Shown: one piece after another, positions 1 through 12,384 of the stretch | How the letters are laid out: every line of letters begins with the position of its first letter | Position numbering within the stretch: the first letter of the stretch is position 1 | DNA from: Dillenia suffruticosa | Lineage: Eukaryota > Streptophyta > Magnoliopsida > Dilleniales > Dilleniaceae | Direction of reading: 5' to 3' | Assembly: GCA_033439265.1 (NCBI GenBank) | Contig: JAVTVX010000011.1 | Span: 9,610,590 to 9,674,589, forward strand | DNA length: 64,000 nt | The notes under the pieces: model-generated | Told to the model about the DNA's origin: nothing | The model's input: only the letters and a program-made list of their open reading frames with translations | Databases searched by the model: none | Translations under genes and position numbers: made by a program

Positions 1-735
1 GTTTTAAAGGTAATATTAATAAATTTAAAATGTCCAATTTTGTCGGATTATGATGGTATAAAGATGCATTCCTAACACAATTACTAAGAAGACACGACTA
101 TAATTAAAGATTTTGAGAAAAAAAGATTTATATTTGGATTTCCTAAGTTATATTTGGATTTCCTAAGTTTTTTGCAGAAAGATTAACACAAAAACTAAAA
201 GATGCAATTGGATTCGTTGATATTCCTTTTGATCAAATAACTTTTGAACAATTATTTATATTTATTAAAAAAGAAGGTATATCATTATGTTTAAAATAAA
301 AACTTCACGTGAAATATGAGTTAGAAAGAAATAGAATTAGAAAAGAACTATGATGTTTTTGGTAAAAGTTTTGGTTCGCAAAAGATTTAGACTCCTTCGT
401 CGGGAATTAAAAAATATAAACCAAATAAGAAATCAAAAGGATTTACAAATGAAAACAGTACTAAATTTTATAAAAGAAAATATAAGAAAAATATAAGAAT
501 AAATAACAAAAACAAATGAAATATTATATTGGAAATGTGATAGAAAAGAACATGAAGCAAATAAATGCTATATTAAAAGAATGAAGAAATTGAAAGACAA
601 TAAATTAATAGATGAATTAATGATTTTATTAATAAATAAAGTAATAGAAGATGAAATAATTTTATCCAGTGAATCAGAAACCATTTTATCTATATAAAAT
701 TCATCGTGTCAAGGAGAAAAATTAGAAAAAGAGAA
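1..735 (+). mobile_element. Endogenous caulimovirid (pararetrovirus) coat-protein fragment, fossil
   Basis: Translated stretches resemble the coat-protein region of plant caulimovirids, probably florendovirus-like. The segment near 150-350 has the family's layout: an aromatic-rich helix, then ITFEQL and EGISLC. Near 520-560 there is a degenerate CCHC zinc-knuckle (WKCDRKEHEANKC), followed by a basic run, a DELMILLIN-like segment and an acidic Ser/Glu tail. Only this part of the viral genome is in the window; it may continue to the left. It is broken by several breaks in reading frame and is a fossil. It ends a few hundred bases before the Rab gene start, so the host promoter abuts or overlaps its edge. 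Family assignment rests on remembered motif order. Confidence 0.6.
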
Positions 736-1172
736 ATCTAATAATTTGATTAGAAAAGGTGATGAATTAAGAATCCACTTTTAATGTTCATCATGTGTGA
801 GTACCGCACTAACACGAAAATGGTGGCGCTTTCTACAAACTTTTGAGGTAAAAAGTGTGAATATACATATATAAATAAGCTGAGGTGGCAATGGTATGCG
901 TTGACACCGCCGGAATTCGTTCTCAGAGAGAAATCTTTTGTCAAGTTCAAAGGAAAGTCGGCAACCAACAACAGCGTGATTGAATCCAACTCAAGTGTCC
1001 CGCTTTCAACATGAGGCCGAGCTCAATTTTCCCATTTTTCTATTTTCCACGTGGCAAAAACAAAACATCCTGATGCATAAAACCGAATAGCACCGCATCA
1101 CATTCTATAATAATTCCCATTGGTCACCTCCTCTCGCCCTTTCGCTTTCCTTTTTGTCCAAAATCACCGTTA

Positions 1173-1203
<31 letters not shown>
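736..1203 (+). promoter_or_regulatory. Presumed promoter and 5' UTR of the Rab GTPase gene
   Basis: This is the stretch between the viral fossil and the start codon. TATA-like candidates are a TATATAAATA at 868-877 and a weaker TCTATAATAA near 1105. The 5' UTR ends in an (AG)n tract. Which TATA is used cannot be decided from sequence alone. No other gene is visible here; the 79-codon minus-strand frame over 750-989 has no recognisable domain. Confidence 0.4.
1179..1203 (+). repeat. (AG)n microsatellite directly before the Rab start codon
   Basis: About twelve AG units run up to the ATG at 1204. GA tracts in plant 5' UTRs are known binding sites for GAGA-binding BBR/BPC proteins; a regulatory role here is inference. 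The tract also extends the open frame upstream with Glu-Arg codons, so automated annotation may choose a start at 1120. Confidence 0.85.
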
Positions 1204-2002
1204 ATGGAGGAAGAAGGAGAGGAGTACCTGTTCAAGGTGGTGATAATAGGGGACTCAGCAGTAGGGAAATCAAATTTGCTGTCGAGATACGCAAGAAACG
1301 AGTTCAACATAAACTCGAAAGCGACGATCGGGGTGGAGTTTCAGACGCAGAGCATGGACATTGATGGCAAGGAAGTCAAGGCTCAGATTTGGGACACTGC
1401 TGGTCAAGAACGCTTTCGTGCTGTCACTTCTGCCTATTACAGAGGTGCTGTTGGTGCTCTTATCGTCTACGACATTAGCCGACGCTCCACTTTCGACAGT
1501 GTTCGTCGATGGCTCGATGAACTTCACAGTATGTCATTTTCCATTCCTTTTGGATTTTGATTTTTAACTTGATTTAGGACCTGGAATTCTTGGAGACTCT
1601 GTTTTGGCCTCTACATGAATCTGACTAGTTTCTGAATATTCCAAGAGTTTGATTAGCTTAAATTAGGATCTGGAACTGAATTTTTTGTGGGTCTTTGGAA
1701 ATTCACTCTCATTGCATTGCTTGGAGAGAAAGGAGATGAATATTGAATAAGAGCATTGGATCTACATTGATCAGATTGTAGCAGTTTTAACTTCAATTCT
1801 TTTCCTTTTCTACTTTTACTTTCCTTCTGTTTTGTCGGCAGCTAGTGAGGAGTACAATGTTGTGCTCCTAATTTGGTGACGTCTCTGGTTCGTTTTCATT
1901 TCCTATTGCTTGTAAGGGTTATTGTCGTCATATATTGGTTGCCTTATCTGTTCTCTGAGGGGGAGGGACGGAGGGAGGGAGGGAGGGAGGGAGGGAGGGA
2001 GG

Positions 2003-2078
<76 letters not shown>

Positions 2079-5000
2079 ACCTTTCTCTCTTTTTCCGTTT
2101 ATTGATCTTGTATCCAATTTCTAAATCTGGGTTTCATTATTTTGGTGTTATTATTGGAAATCCGTAATTTTTATTCATCTGGGCTACTTGGATCGGGCTA
2201 TGGTTTTCAAATGTGCTTTGAATCAGATATATCTACCGGGATATTCTTCATTATAAAACTATTATAAGCTAGAATTGATTTTATGGTAAATATTTGACAT
2301 AGTTGTTACATATAAACATGCTTACATTGAAGTAGTTTTATTAGAAAATGGTTAAGATGGATTAACCAATAAAAAATGCAACCAGAAGGTGTAAAATAAA
2401 TAAGTTTGCTAAAAATATGATGATAGTTAACTGTAACATCTTTAACCCTGTAATGTGTGAGAATCAACGACTATTAGTTTGATAATACCAGAACTAGCTG
2501 CCTAACACAATAAAACATGAAATCACGGAGAAGTAATGGTACCATGCAGAGCTAAATTGATAATTAAATTCAAGAAGTGTATCCAATCTTAAGGGCCCAA
2601 TATCCTATTCCACAAATCCTGGATGGTTCTGCTGCTATATAGTGAAGCTTCGACATTTAGTTGTATTAAACTAGATCATCATTTAGTTCATTTGAAATTT
2701 CCTTCTAAGATAATCCTTTTTTTTTTTAAAGGCTTGACTGGTAAAATTTGAGAGGAATGTAGTGATTTCCCTCATGATCGTTTGATTTCGAATCGTGCAA
2801 GTGTTGGATATTCTGGAATAGTTTTATGTGAAAATTAAATGTGTATGTGACATAATTATGTAGGCAATTGCATTAAATTGTGGCATATGGATAACTAGTT
2901 GCTGCTTGTGAATTCTGGTTGAATAGGCTGGACCCAAGTCATTGCATGAGGTGGTCAGTCTAGTTTTCCTGCCTTTTGAGTATGCTCATGTAGAATTTGG
3001 ACCATGAACCCGAATTTTGTTTGCTCTTCTGCATACACTACCACTATTCCCATGCTGTTTTCCTATGCTGGACACGCATGGTTGGCCCATATGCAGCTAC
3101 TACCATTCCTAGCACCCTAGACCTGGTTAGTGGTGCATGAAGCAATTGCCCTCTTTCCATATGTGTCGCATACACAGTTATGCTGCAGGCCTGCAAGTTG
3201 GGAAAGGGGTACACGCGCATGGTTGTCCGGATGCTTCCAGATGGGATGAGATTAGGGATCTCTAGTCACAAGGAGAGGCCAATCTCAACTTCTCAGTCAC
3301 TAGTTAATCGATTTTTCTTTCTATCTTTTTTATTTTTTATTTTTTCCTTTTTGGGGGGAATTTGTTGGTGGTTCAGTTCTCCATGAATTGGTTGTATTGT
3401 TTTTACTATTCATCTTATATTAAAACATTACTTATGCATTTTTGAATTTGGCCTTAGAATTAAATGACTTGAGAATACCTCCTAAAAGGTCAAAGGTGGC
3501 AGAAGAGCCCGAGTTGTAGCTTCAGTATTTTGTGTTGCACTTTGTCCGTGCAATGAACATGTTCTTTTTTATAATAGATAAAAAATCCATGCTTCTATAT
3601 AATTTTTCCTTATAATATTTTTTGATGGACCCCTATATCCATAGAATGCTATTCTAGACTATATGATTTTATAGTAAGATAACCTGCTTTGTACATTCCA
3701 GGCTATATTGCAAGGCCTGGTGCTTTTACACTACACATTTTAAAGCTAAACAGTGCTCCAACAAAGAATATGGAATTGATTATGGTGAAAGGCCCAATAT
3801 ATTCAAGTTCTTCTTCCTCCTTCTAACCCATAAGCAGTGACTTAAAAAAAGACTTGAATCTCATATTTGTTTAATGCCTCAAGCCTTAAGAGCCGGGACT
3901 TTGGTTGTTACTTCATTTATTTATTTATTTTATTATTATTTTTTTTGTTTCCACCCTATTCTTTGTGTCTTTCATCCAGCATAGCTCTGATCTACAAGTA
4001 TCCCTTATCAAGCTTTGCTTTGAGGTTCTTCTTGAAGGATTAAGTCAAAAAGTTTATAGAGCCTATATTTTCACATGTTTGGTTTGAATTTCTTGGACTT
4101 GTTCTATATACTGAATTTCTGAATCTGACCTGACTTAAATGAATTTACTTACTATTCATACTTCATAAGGATCCTATAACTGTCCTCTAAAGCTAGTTTG
4201 CATGAAGGACTCCTGTTTATATTTTATTTTTGGGTTTAAGTTGGAAGCAGGTTTATGAGGTGTACAAAGAGAAGAAAGGATATATAAATTTTCATTTTTT
4301 ATATCCGGAAGAAGAGGAGCATCTTGAGCTGTTTTTTACAAGATGTGCTTCTGGTCATTGAATTGTCTTTGTTTGATTCTTGATGCTCCAAATTTGTCAT
4401 AATCATACATACATAGATATTTATCTGTATGCAGCAATGTGTTGGTTCTCTCAATAGAGTTTTCTTCTTCATTTACTTCAAATGGATTATTTTTCTGTTT
4501 ATATCTTTTTCACTTTTTCCTAATTTTGTTTATTTGTTATGTCTTATAAGAGATCAATAATTCTTTTGACAAATCACTTCCTATCCGCTGGTAAAATTTA
4601 TGTGCTCTTGAGCATTAAACAGTAGGCTAAACTGGATGGAGTCTTTGTATGCTATCATGTTTGTTTTAGCTCAGCTCTTCTAATTTGTCTTTGCAAGGGA
4701 AGTGGCTTGCCTTTTTTGCCACCATGTAATATGACTTTCAAGACCTAAATTATGCCTCATAAAATAGAAATGCTGAAACACTTAGTTCTTTTATCTATGT
4801 TGTCCTCCTTGATTGTCTTTTTAGTGTTCCTGTTTCCAATTGTCACCTTTCCATACGAAATTGAACGACATACATTTTTCCACTTCATGTTATTGATTTG
4901 AAAAGTGTAGTCCAGTGACGGTCAATACAGATTCCTAAAAATGTCTCTCATAGCTCATGGGTTAACCTATGCTTTACGAGTTGGCATATATTGGTCAAGA

Positions 5001-6142
5001 TTAGCATGTTTGGGATTCAATACTTGTTCCTGAAATATTGTTTCTACTGGATATACAATAGGACAGCTTCTCCATAGAATTGTGTTTATTACATTCAAGG
5101 CATCTGGCAAACTTACCTTCAAAGAGGTGCAATTAATTGTAGCCTGTTGTGGGGGTATTGCCCTGGTCCTGTTGGGTAGCATTTAGTCATGGACATTACA
5201 TCTTTTCAATTGGGTTCAATATATTTTTCTCCGGAGATGTCAACTCAGTCACCTCTTTAAAATGGCCGTTTCTTGTTCCTTGCAAGTGGTCACTAGTTGA
5301 CCTCCACATGGCTTTATTTGCTTGCTTAAGATTTGCTATATTGTTGCCCATGTGGTGTTCCATTATTGACTATATGTTTGGCAAGTCACATAGTCAGTGT
5401 TGGTGATCTCTGTCGCCAGATTGTGACATCTTTTTGTAGAGCATATGGTGGGGTTTGTAACCACTATCATATGCTATTGTTGTCTAGTGAAGTGTTTGCT
5501 TCAGCAATATTAACATTGTGCAATGGTTAGGGGATTAACTGGTGCTTTAGTCTTGTTCTCTCGATCAAGGTTTTAAATGTCTCTGAGTGCTGGTTTTGTA
5601 ATGGGTTGCGTTTGTTTTTGTATTTGTTTTTCCTGGTTTTCTTTTATTTATCAATGCCTCCAGGTGTTGCCATAAAGGCTTCCGTCATCTATAGTACATA
5701 TGCTTTTGTATGGGAATTGATATATATTTAAACCCAGCTATTGATTTGTTATCAGTGTTGCAAATTGTGATATTATCTCAAAACTTGCCATGAATATGAG
5801 AATTCAAGCTTTATGAACTATGATGCAGCACATTGTGATACAACTGTGGCAAGGATGCTGGTTGGAAACAAATGTGACTTGGAGAACATAAGGGATATAA
5901 GTGTGGAAGAAGGAAAGAGGCTTGCAGAAGAAGAAGGATTGTTCTTCATTGAGACGTCAGCCCTAGATGCTACCAATGTTAAAACTGCTTTTGAGATTGT
6001 AATCCGCGAAATCTACAACAATGTCAGCAGGAAAGTGTTGAATTCGGATTCATACAAAGCTGAGTTGTCGGTGAATAGAGTTACCCTTGTTAACAATGGG
6101 GATAATAAAAACCAGAGCAAGTATGCATGCTGCTCAAGTTGA
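1204..6142 (+). CDS. RABA5: Rab11-like small GTPase of the RABA5 class (two coding exons: 1204-1528 and 5829-6142)
   Basis: Rab GTPases switch between GDP and GTP forms to direct vesicle traffic; the plant RABA (Rab11) group acts at the trans-Golgi/recycling endosome and in secretion and cell-plate traffic. Splicing exon 1 (to 1528, donor GTATGT) to exon 2 (from 5829, acceptor TGCAG) gives 212 residues with the reading frame kept (phase 1, Thr109 split). All G motifs are intact: P-loop GDSAVGKS 16-23, switch I Thr41 in ATIGVEF, WDTAGQE 63-69, NKCD 122-125, ETSAL 150-154. The tail ends CCSS, a CCxx-type geranylgeranylation signal. Length is normal for the family. I chose the ATG at 1204 because [11 protein letters not shown] matches family N termini, whereas the upstream frame from 1120 is microsatellite-encoded. 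The C-terminal half resembles RABA5c/RABA5d most; the exact orthologue is not settled. This is the only intact host gene seen in the window. Confidence 0.95.
1971..2077 (+). repeat. Compound (GAGG)n(GA)n microsatellite in the Rab intron
   Basis: About eight GAGG/GGGA tetranucleotides pass directly into about 36 GA dinucleotides. The block is pure purine on the plus strand. It is likely polymorphic in length and makes spurious Glu/Arg and Gly-Gly-Arg-Glu reading frames. Confidence 0.95.
2731..2830 (+). mobile_element. Possible tRNA-derived SINE relic in the Rab intron
   Basis: GGCTTGACTGG at 2731 resembles a Pol III A box and GATTTCGAATC near 2790 a B box, at tRNA-like spacing. No poly(A) tail or TSD is clear, so this could be chance. 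Confidence 0.3.
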
Positions 6143-7068
6143 CCTCTCTCGACCGAATGGGTGCCCACCTAAGCCTACTAGTTGCTGCTGATTTTCAAGG
6201 TTTGCTCTATTGTTAAATTGAATAGTGCCTCCATACAAAATAAGATTCTATATTGTGAGATCTTTAGTTAGAGACCAGAATTTAATATAGTCCTAAAAGT
6301 CCTAATTTTGAAATTTGGCCTTGTGACATTCATCATTTCCTTTTGCTTGTGGAATGCAATTCTGTAGCCCATTTGTCTGCAAATGTAATAGAAGCCTTAA
6401 CAGTTCTTTTACATCTCCGTCTTCTTTTTTGCATTTGCCATTTGACATGCAATTTATGCACGCACCTCACATCACATGTTCCTTTTTGCCTCCTTTCTTA
6501 TTTCCATAGGTGCAGCTCGGATGTTGATGGACTGGTCTGTATCTATTGGTTTTTTCTGCCAGTGAGTCCTATTTCCTTGCTGAGTTTAGGTTGTCTTGCA
6601 TGGATCAATTAATTTAAAGATTTGAAATGGTTCTGAATAGGTTCATGGTTTGCCCAAAAAAAAAAAAATTAGCTCAATCCAACATAACTTTGTATGATCC
6701 ATACCCAGGCCACAAATCAGTGGGAACCAAGGCCATCTAGTCAAATATAGTTAGTGGTTGGGTTGATTCATGGGTTAACCGGTCTAAGTTGTACCTCTGG
6801 AGAACATTTTTCATCCTTCCCTTATAAGTTCTAATTTTATACAATGTAAGTATCTATAAAATTTATAATTATTGTATCATTATCCGATGGTCGTTACTTC
6901 TTGTCAGACGGGATGTAAAATGATTTACGATTATTAAATGATGATCAAATGGCCATAATCGCCATATTTATCAATACTCGTAGGGATCGTGAAGTATTTC
7001 ATCTGTTCATCCCACCTAAAGAGTAATATTTGAACTTGGGTGTTGCCATTGGTAAAGGAAGGGGGTAA
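6143..7068 (+). other. Rab 3' UTR and intergenic DNA
   Basis: T-rich noncoding sequence follows the Rab stop codon. The first few hundred bases are presumably 3' UTR; I cannot fix the polyadenylation site. An A-run lies near 6655-6668. No gene is seen; the frame at 6343-6612 shows no domain. Confidence 0.5.
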
Positions 7069-7080
7069 AAGAAAAATTCT

Positions 7081-7167
7081 TTTTTTTTTTTTTACTATAC
7101 CAACCTGTATTTGGAGGCATGTTCCGACTAATCTGGTTCGGGATTTGCAGTGGTCCATTTAAGAGAG
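7081..7167 (-). mobile_element. SINE, 3' part with poly(A) tail, cut off by the LTR element
   Basis: This is the tail half of a minus-strand SINE whose tRNA-like head lies at 12977-13088. On the minus strand it reads through CCAGATTAGTCGGAAC, like the tail of the SINE at 13672-13849, and ends in an A-run (plus-strand T-run 7080-7093). The 12 bp TSD AAGAAAAATTCT is at 7069-7080 here and at 13089-13100 beyond the head. Confidence 0.8.
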
Positions 7168-7737
7168 TGTAACAACTCTGAAATGAAGAAACTGAGAGAA
7201 ACAACTACAGAGGTTTGCCCAAACTGTTGAAGGACTATGGAGCAATGGTTAAAGCTGAGGGAAGTAACTGCAAAGGAATGTTGAGCTGATGGAAGCAATG
7301 ACAAGTTGTTATGGGAAGATAGAATGTCAGTTAGAAGTGTTCACATAGGCTGTTAGAAGAAAGAATATGAGAGACCATTGTATGTTAGTTAGATAACAAA
7401 CTAATGACCAAAGTTAATTAGTTAGTTAAGGAGGTTAGAGCTACTTTGGGACTCAGTCATCAATGTAAATAGAGATAGGATGAAGGAGGAAGACAGACAA
7501 GAATTTGGAATAACTTCTCTCTCTTTCTCTCTCTCTCTCACTTATCCTCCCTTTTTCTCTCTATTTTTCTTTCCTCTTCTCCTTCCTGTCCTTCTTCTCT
7601 TCTTACTCCTCTATCGAGCTCTGCATAAGACTTCTGCAGAAGGTTTCCCTATCTGCACTTGTTGTTCCAAAGCAAGGAGCTTAGTCATACGCAATCACAG
7701 AACTGGAGGATTGAGGTTCCAACTGAGATCCTTAACA
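7168..7737 (+). repeat. 5' LTR of the chromovirus
   Basis: 570 bp from TGTAACAACTC to CTTAACA, matching the block at 12385-12976. It contains a CT-rich stretch that differs in length between the two LTRs. Confidence 0.95.
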
Positions 7738-7740
7738 AAT

Positions 7741-7752
7741 TGGTATCAGAGC
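7741..7752 (+). other. Primer-binding site (tRNA-iMet type)
   Basis: TGGTATCAGAGC lies three bases after the 5' LTR. This is the standard initiator-Met tRNA primer site of many plant LTR retrotransposons. Confidence 0.9.
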
Positions 7753-7782
7753 TATATAGTCCTTGGCAGCAGAAAGAATTCA

Positions 7783-8860
7783 ATGGCAGAAGGGACTTGA
7801 CAGAAAGCACTTGATGAACAATTCAAGAAAATGGAAGCAAAAATACAAGAAATAGCAGTGGAGACTAAAGAGCATAGACTTCTGGTTAGTAATCAGATGG
7901 AGGAGTTTTGTCAGAGTATGCATGAGATGAACCAGAAATGGGATGCTGTCTTGAGTAATATGAACGCACGAACTAATACCCCAACCCCAAAAAATGGGAG
8001 AGATGAAGAATTAGATGCAGAAAGATTGATGAGAACACCAATCCTACCTACTCCCAATGAGGCAAAGAGCAAGAGTGAAATGGGGTTAGCACTGCTTAGG
8101 AAAGAGACTAACCATACATGATCTTGGCCCATTCATCCTAAAATTGAACTACCCATCTTTGTAGGAGATAACCCTCAAGCGTGGTTGAGGAAATGCAACA
8201 AGTTTTTTGTTGTGTATCACATACCAATGCATATGTAGGTGGATATAGTAGAGATGTATTTATATGGGAAAGCAGAAGTATGGTTTCAAGCCTTGAAGAG
8301 AACTAAGAAAGACATTACTTGGGATGAATTAGCTACAATGCTTTGTTATAGATTTGAAGGGAAAGGAGTTAAAGATGAAGTGGAGGAGTTTAACAAATTG
8401 CAGCAGGAGGGATCGTTGGCAGATTATCAAGAGAAGTTTGAGGGATTATGGTCTGTGATGGTTCAGAAGAATCCTTTCTTGATAGAATCTTATTTTATAT
8501 CCAGCTTCATCAGTGGCTTAAGAGAAGAAATAAAGCCTATGCTACAGATGCTTAAACCCAACTCCTTACTCCAAGCTTTTGAAATAGCAACTTTGCAAGA
8601 GCAGTCTTTAGAGTTGGCTAAACAAAAGAAAGGCAGTTGGAGCAGAAAGGTAGATGACATGAGAACTGGAATAGAGGTGGGATAAGCCATAACTCAATAC
8701 AAGGAAGCATTACAGCAGGAAGGAAAGAAGGGATTCATGGTACATCAACGGAGGACAGAAAACCAAAATAACAGATCAAGAAATGCAATACCGAAGGGCC
8801 AATAATCTCTGTTATAGGTGTGGGGAAAAATATATGCCAGACATAATTGCAAGTTCAGAA
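7783..8860 (+). pseudogene. gag region of the chromovirus (fossil)
   Basis: The region opens at an ATG shortly after the primer site. It has a charged N-terminal part, a retrotransposon gag core around 8140-8690 (VEMYLYGKAEVWF, later LADYQEKFEGLW) and a CCHC-like knuckle near 8812-8855. It is broken in several places. Confidence 0.85.
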
Positions 8861-8999
8861 GTTTGAACCTTATCATAGCTGCAGAAGAAGTAGATACCTC
8901 TGAATCTGAAGTAAAGGCAACCAATGAGGAGCTATCAGGTGAAACCTTTGATATTTCTTTATATGTTTTGTCTAATTCATTACAAAGAAAAATAATATT

Positions 9000-11900
9000 C
9001 TTGCAAGGAACTATGCAAGGACTAAAGATATCTGTACTAGTAGACACGGGAAGCACAAATAGCTACATCAATCACAAATTGGCATAATAACTTAAGTTGA
9101 AACAAGAAGAAAGTGAAGAATTACATGCTATACTGGCAGATGGTAGCCAAGTAAACAACAATAGTCATATTAAAGGAGTTAAATGGAATATATAAGGTTA
9201 TCATTTCTCATTTGACTTAAGAGTCCTGAAGTTGGGAAATTGAGATGTCATACTAGGAGTGGACTGGATGTTTAATTACAATCCTATTACATTTGACTTC
9301 AATCTATTGCAAGTTAAATTGGCTGGTGAAAAAGGAGAAGTAGTCTTAGTGGGTAGGGTGGATAACTCGAAAATGAAATTGATCAGAGGTAAAACAACAA
9401 AAAAGTTCAGGATACAACAACTGCAATGTTGTGCCACGATTATTGTCACTGAAGAAGAACAACAGCAGTAGCAGCAGTAGCAGTAGTAGCTCCAGCAGTA
9501 GCAGTAGTAGCTCATGCAGTAGAGTGTGACTGAACTCTTGAATTAGTTTGCTGATATATTTGCTATTCTTAACTCCTTACCCCCCAAAAGATCACATGAC
9601 CATGCAATTCTGCTAAAATCTGGAGCTCAACCTTTCAATCTTCCTCCCTATAGATACCCCATTCACAAAAAGCTGAAATTGAAAAACAAGTCCACGACAT
9701 GATGAGCAATGGCATAGTCAAGTACAACAATAGCCCCTTTGCTTCCCTAGTGCTTTTGGTTAAAAAGAAAGACAACTCCTGGAGGTTTTGTGTTGAATAT
9801 AGGCATGTCAATAATATCACCGTGAAGGACAGGTATCCTATCCCTAATATAGATGAGTTGCTGGATGAACTTCATGGATCTAGACTCTTTTCTAAGATTG
9901 ACTTAAGATCAGGATACCATCAAATTAGGGTCAGACAAAGGGATGTGGAGAAAACAACATTTCAGACACACCATGGGCATTTTGAATTTTTGGTTACGCC
10001 ATTTGGTTTAACAAATGCTTCTGCTACATTCCAAGCTCTAATGAACCAGATATTCCAGTCATATATCAGGAGATTTGTATTGGTTTTTTTTTTTATGACA
10101 TTCTAATATACAGCTCAGATTCCTCCACTCACTTGTAGCACTTAGAATGTGTTCTGCTAACCCTGAGAAGACATCAGCTGTATGCTAAACAATCCAAATG
10201 CACGTTTGCTCAATTGCAAGTAGAGTACTTGGGGCATATAGTGTCTGAAGAAGGAGTTAAAATGGATCCCCAAAAGGTGGATTGTATTCTCAATTGGCTT
10301 GCACCAACAGATGTCAAAGCCTTGAGGAGTTTTCTTGGCTTGACAGGCTATTACAGAAGATTCATTAAGGGCTATGGATTGATCACTAAGTCTCTTAATG
10401 ATTTACTCAAAAAGGAGGCCTTTGGATGGAATGCAGAAGCCAATCAAGCTTTCGAGCATCTCAAGGCTGTAATCAGTTCAGCTCCTGTAATGAGGCTTCC
10501 TGATTTCTCCAAGCCATTTGTTCTCGAGACTGATGCTTGTGCAAAAGGGTGGGGAGTTGTCCTGATGTAGGAAAGTCAGCCTATTGCATTCTTGAGCAAG
10601 GCATTGGGACAGATGAGTCAAGCAATGTCCATTTATGAGAAAGAGCTCATGACTATAGTGATGGCAGTCAAGAAATGGAGGCATTACTTGTTGGGTTATC
10701 ATTTTATCATTAGAACGGATCATCAAAGTTTAAAGTATCTATTGGAGCAAAAGTTGACAAATACCTTGCAGCATAAGTGGTTAACTAAACTATTTGGACT
10801 AGACTATGAAATACAATACAAAAAGGGAGTGGAGAATAAGGTAGCTGATGCACTGTCAAGAAGAGATCCATATGCAGAGGAGGAAAATTGAGAAGCTTTA
10901 CTGGCAATCACTACAGTGCAACCTCAATGGATGGAGGAAGTTATTCAAAGCTACAAAGAGGATGATGAATGCCAAACCATCATCGCACAACTATTATTGC
11001 AGCCGGAGTCGGTAGGCAACTACCAATTGCAGGATGGGATATTGAGATACAAGAACAGGGTTTATCTGGGCAAGGGTGCCCAATGGAGAACTAAAGTGCT
11101 TCAGCAGATGCATAGTTCTGCTGTAGGGGGTCATTCAGGACAAAGAGGGACCTTACAAATGGTTAAAACTGTGTTCTTTTGGCCTAAAATGAAAGAGACT
11201 GTGATAAGATTTGTAAAGGAATGTGAAGTGTGTCAGATAAACAAGCATGAAACTCTACCTTATCCTGGTTTATTACAACCTCTCCCTATTCCCTCCCAAG
11301 CATGGTCCTATATAAGCATGGATTTTGTGGAAGAACTACGAGAATCAGAGGGATATGATACCATATTGGTGGTCATTGACAGGCTTACTAAGTTCAGTCA
11401 CTTCTTGGCTTTGAAACATCCTTATTCAGCAGCACAAGTAGCTCAAATATTCATGGATTGTATCTATAAACTACATGGACTTCCTAACTCCATCGTAACA
11501 GATAGGGATAGGATCTTTACAAGTTTGTTCTAGCAGGAATTGTTCAAAATGGTAGACACCCAACTCAACATGAGTAGTGCTTATCATCCTTAGTCTGATG
11601 GGCAAAGCGAGAGGCTGAATCAGTGTCTGGAGTGCTATCTAAGGTGTATGACATCGGACAGACCAACAATGTGGCATAAATGGCTGAGTTTGGCAGAGTG
11701 GTGGTATAATTCTGGTTTCCATTCTAGCATCAAAATGTCTCCCTTTGAATCTCTTTACGGGTACAAGCCTAAAATGATACCTGTTGGTCCTTACTTAGAT
11801 TCCACTATACCTGCTGCAGTGAACTTCATTCAGCATAGATACGCTATGGTTTAGATCCTACATGAGCATTTACAAAAAGCTCAGAATAAGATGAAGGTTT

Positions 11901-12352
11901 AAGCTGATGGACACAGGACTGAGAGAGAATTTGAGGTGGGTGATTTGGTATACTTCAAATTACAGCCATATAGACAACATTCAGTGGAAATAAGGAGACA
12001 ACTGAAGTTATCCTCAAAGTATTATGGTCCATTTCCAATATCAACTAAAGTGGGAAAGGTAGCTTATAGACTACAACTCCCTGCAGGTTCTAAAATCCAT
12101 CGAATCTTCCATGTGTCCCTCCTTAAAAAGAAGAAAGAACCTGCCCATACGGTCATGCCTGCTTTGCCTTCGGTAGGAGTGGACAACCAGATACTGGTAG
12201 AACCAGAAGCAATGTTGAAAAGAAGAGCCATCATGAGGGATGGCAGGCCAGTAAATCAATGGCTAGTTCGATGGGTGAATTTAAGTCCTGAAGAGTCTAC
12301 ATGGGAGGACATAAACTTCATCAAAGCTCAGTTTCCACAGTTTCACCCTTGA
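9000..12352 (+). pseudogene. pol region: PR, RT, RNase H, integrase, chromodomain (fossil)
   Basis: Protease carries LVDTGSTNSYI near 9030-9070. RT runs about 9640-10200 with [15 protein letters not shown]. RNase H, about 10500-10880, has LETDACAKGWG and RTDHQSLKYLL. Integrase has an HHCC zinc domain near 11110-11240 and a core with MDFVEELRESEGYDTILVV near 11310. A chromodomain lies near 12190-12350. The region has multiple breaks and is not expected to make a working polyprotein. Confidence 0.9.
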
Positions 12353-12384
12353 GGACAAGGAATTTTTCGAATGGGGGGAAAAAT

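Larger units (their letters stand above)
1529..5828 (+). other. Single long intron of the RABA5-type gene
   Basis: The donor GTATGT at 1529 and the acceptor TGCAG ending at 5828 bracket 4.3 kb of T-rich noncoding DNA that splits the codon for Thr109. RABA genes commonly carry an intron near this place (family knowledge); the length here is large. Inside are a GAGG/GA microsatellite (1971-2077) and a possible tRNA-like SINE relic (from 2731). Open frames in it, such as 3180-3386 and 5149-5406, show no domain I recognise. Confidence 0.9.

Noticed and set aside
1270-1527. 85-codon minus-strand frame over Rab exon 1
   Set aside because: Shadow of a clearly coding exon; no domain.
1873-2167. Two plus-strand frames rich in Glu-Arg and Gly-Gly-Arg-Glu
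   Set aside because: They are translations of the GAGG/GA microsatellite inside the Rab intron.
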